From assembly GCA_938008425.1 (NCBI GenBank), contig CALLKH010000550.1, positions 1 through 6,679 on the forward strand: a DNA stretch of 6,679 nucleotides. Reading direction: 5' to 3'. Numbering within the stretch: the first letter of the stretch is position 1; the number at the start of each line of letters is the position of its first letter. This document shows positions 5,431 through 6,679 of the stretch, in pieces. Under the pieces are notes generated by a model. That model saw only the letters and a program-made list of their open reading frames with translations, ran no database searches and was not told where the DNA came from. Source of the DNA: an uncultured Planctomycetaceae bacterium (lineage in GTDB: Bacteria; Planctomycetota; Phycisphaerae; UBA1845; UTPLA1). Position numbers and translations under genes: made by a program.

Positions 5431-6099
5431 TCACTCAAGCTCTGCATAGGCCTCCGCCATCATGTCGAATAGTACGACCTCGTCCGGCACCGGTGCCTCT
5501 GACCGACGGGATGCGCACCACGCCTCCAACTCGTCGAAAAGCGGCCGCACAGCCTCCACGAATGCGCGCTTGTCTTCACTGGATTGGCGTCTGGCGAACG
5601 CCAAGCGCTCTTCGTCATCACCGATGGCCCAAACTCGAGCATAGGGCACCAGGGGCCGGAGCGCAGCGGGAATCTTTTCAGGATCGATGGTCACGCCCTC
5701 GGTGTCGGCGTAGCGCGACGTGATCACCGGAATCGAGAGTAAGTCTGCTGCCTCCTCGGAATCCTCCAGCGGTTCGGACCATCGCAAGACGTGGTAGTGG
5801 CTGCCGCTGGCGCGGGCAGCCGCGTTCGTGCTGCTCAACTTGGTTCCGGGATCGAATACGGTCACAAACTCGAAGTTTCGAATTTCCCAGCCACGGTCAC
5901 CGAGTTCCTGAATCGCCTGCGCCCGCGCCAATTCCTCACTGTCCGTGTCGACCCAACCAAAGATTCTGGCATCATTGAATCGCCAGAACAACAACGGGTG
6001 CCGGGGGCTCTTTCGCTGAGCACGACAACTGAAATGGCACATCATCGACATTCGCTTCACTGCCTCGAATCCAGCGAAACTCCATTTTAACGAAGCCAT
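5431..6099 (-). CDS. Hypothetical protein, function unknown
   Basis: I do not recognise this 222-residue protein. Its N-terminal third has a beta-strand FWRFNDARIFGWV (near 38-50), an amphipathic helix rich in E, A and Q, then RGWEIRNFEFVTVFD, suggesting a small alpha/beta domain. The C-terminal two thirds are acidic and mostly helical, with EERLAFARRQSSEDKRAF and FDELEAWC segments. There is no signal peptide, membrane segment or obvious catalytic motif. The chosen ATG at 6097-6099 follows the PQQ-like gene stop by 19 bp with a weak AGG ahead. ATGs at 6051, 6045 or 6042 are also plausible, the first with GAGG eleven bases upstream. By eye its third codon positions are less GC-biased than in the neighbouring genes, which may mean a recently acquired or weakly constrained gene. 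It is probably co-transcribed with the PQQ-like gene. Confidence 0.7.
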   Translation of the reverse strand: MASLKWSFAGFEAVKRMSMMCHFSCRAQRKSPRHPLLFWRFNDARIFGWVDTDSEELARAQAIQELGDRGWEIRNFEFVTVFDPGTKLSSTNAAARASGSHYHVLRWSEPLEDSEEAADLLSIPVITSRYADTEGVTIDPEKIPAALRPLVPYARVWAIGDDEERLAFARRQSSEDKRAFVEAVRPLFDELEAWCASRRSEAPVPDEVVLFDMMAEAYAELE

Positions 6100-6118
6100 T
6101 TTGCCTGTGCCATCACAA

Positions 6119-6679
6119 TCACTGTTTCGCCACGTCCAGCGCCACGATCTGCTCCTGATCGCGCAGATACAGCTTTCCATCCGCCAGCGTCGGGGCCGTC
6201 CAGGCTTTCGGCTTGAGCAGCGAGGCCGTGCAGATCGTGTCCAGCTTTTCGTCGGACGTCTTCGCCAGGCGAAGTTCGCCCGATTCGTCGAGGATGATCA
6301 GTCGATCGCCGGCCAGGATCACGGTCGAGAGCGGCAGCCGCTCCTGCCAGGCCGGCGTGCCGTCCGACAGCTTCACCGCCGCGAACAGGCCCGACTTTCC
6401 GCTGCCGGCCGCGCCGAAGAGCATCTCGCCTTTGCAGACGACATTGGTCTGCCCCGCGCCGATCTTCTTCGTGGTCCAGAGCTCCTTCGCCTCGGTCTTG
6501 TCCTTCGTGCTTGCAAGCTGAAGCAGCACGCCGCCGCCGAAGGAGGGGTAGAACACGCGCCCGCGGCCGCAGTCGACCGGCGTGGTGCAGTGGGTGTCCC
6601 ACTGGTTCTTGTAGGCGCGCGTCCAGGCCAGTGCCCCGGTGTCGGCATCCAGCCCGATGATCTCCTCGGTCATCACCAG
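6119..6679 (-). CDS. PQQ-like beta-propeller repeat protein, C-terminal part
   Basis: The reading frame enters from the window edge and ends at the TGA at 6119-6121, giving the last 186 residues; the real start lies outside. It carries PQQ/BamB-type blade motifs: IIGLDADTGALAWTR near the visible start, AAVKLSDGTPAWQE in the middle, LIILDESGELRLAKTS, and YLRDQEQIVALDVAK at the end. About four blade units can be counted. In this fold the repeats build an eight-bladed propeller; proteins of this type with no catalytic motif are common as exported scaffold or binding proteins in Planctomycetota. The visible part has no alcohol dehydrogenase domain, so a PQQ-dependent enzyme is not supported. Both visible cysteines near the start (HCTTPVDCG) are seven residues apart and could form a disulphide. 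The hypothetical gene at 5431 follows after 19 bp. Confidence 0.88.
   Translation of the reverse strand: MVMTEEIIGLDADTGALAWTRAYKNQWDTHCTTPVDCGRGRVFYPSFGGGVLLQLASTKDKTEAKELWTTKKIGAGQTNVVCKGEMLFGAAGSGKSGLFAAVKLSDGTPAWQERLPLSTVILAGDRLIILDESGELRLAKTSDEKLDTICTASLLKPKAWTAPTLADGKLYLRDQEQIVALDVAKQ

Noticed and set aside
6100..6180. Start at 6180 for the hypothetical gene, overlapping the PQQ-like gene by 62 bases
   Set aside because: The first 27 residues are read from the end of the PQQ-like gene in another frame and look like shadow sequence; the ATG at 6099 removes the overlap.

Overview
The window is GC-rich bacterial chromosomal DNA carrying seven protein genes and no RNA genes, CRISPR array or complete insertion sequence that I can recognise. 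The mix of genes (NrdR with a second ATP-cone protein, a secreted DUF1573 protein, a PQQ-type beta-propeller protein, a stand-alone P450) and the loose, weakly Shine-Dalgarno-led gene spacing suggest a member of the Planctomycetota or a nearby phylum. That assignment is an inference; nothing here fixes the taxonomy.

Layout. 1-322 has no convincing gene. 323-1858 (minus) is a complete cytochrome P450. 1859-2202 is intergenic and unusually rich in stem-loops. 2203-3333 (minus) is a two-gene operon: nrdR (2830-3333), followed with no spacer by a small protein that seems to hold two ATP-cone-like domains in tandem and nothing else. A good sigma70-type promoter (3395-3423) and an NrdR-box-like palindrome (3375-3384) precede nrdR. 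3543-4493 (plus, divergent from nrdR) is a metallo-beta-lactamase-fold hydrolase of the RNase Z type. 4561-4977 (minus) is a small exported DUF1573 protein. 4978-5430 is structured DNA without a convincing gene. 5431-6099 (minus) is an unrecognised protein. 6119-6679 (minus) is the C-terminal part of a PQQ-like beta-propeller protein whose start lies beyond the window.

How the parts fit. The nrdR unit is the clear functional module. NrdR is a zinc-ribbon/ATP-cone repressor that senses ATP/dATP and controls ribonucleotide reductase genes. The coupled partner has the nucleotide-sensing type of domain but neither the zinc ribbon nor a reductase catalytic domain, so it may be an accessory nucleotide sensor or NrdR partner. 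The operon's putative operator suggests autoregulation, and its 3' side runs into a chain of six hairpins ending in a UUCG-capped terminator. The hypothetical gene at 5431-6099 probably follows the PQQ-like gene in one transcript (19 bp gap). The P450, the RNase Z-like gene and the DUF1573 gene look like independent units.
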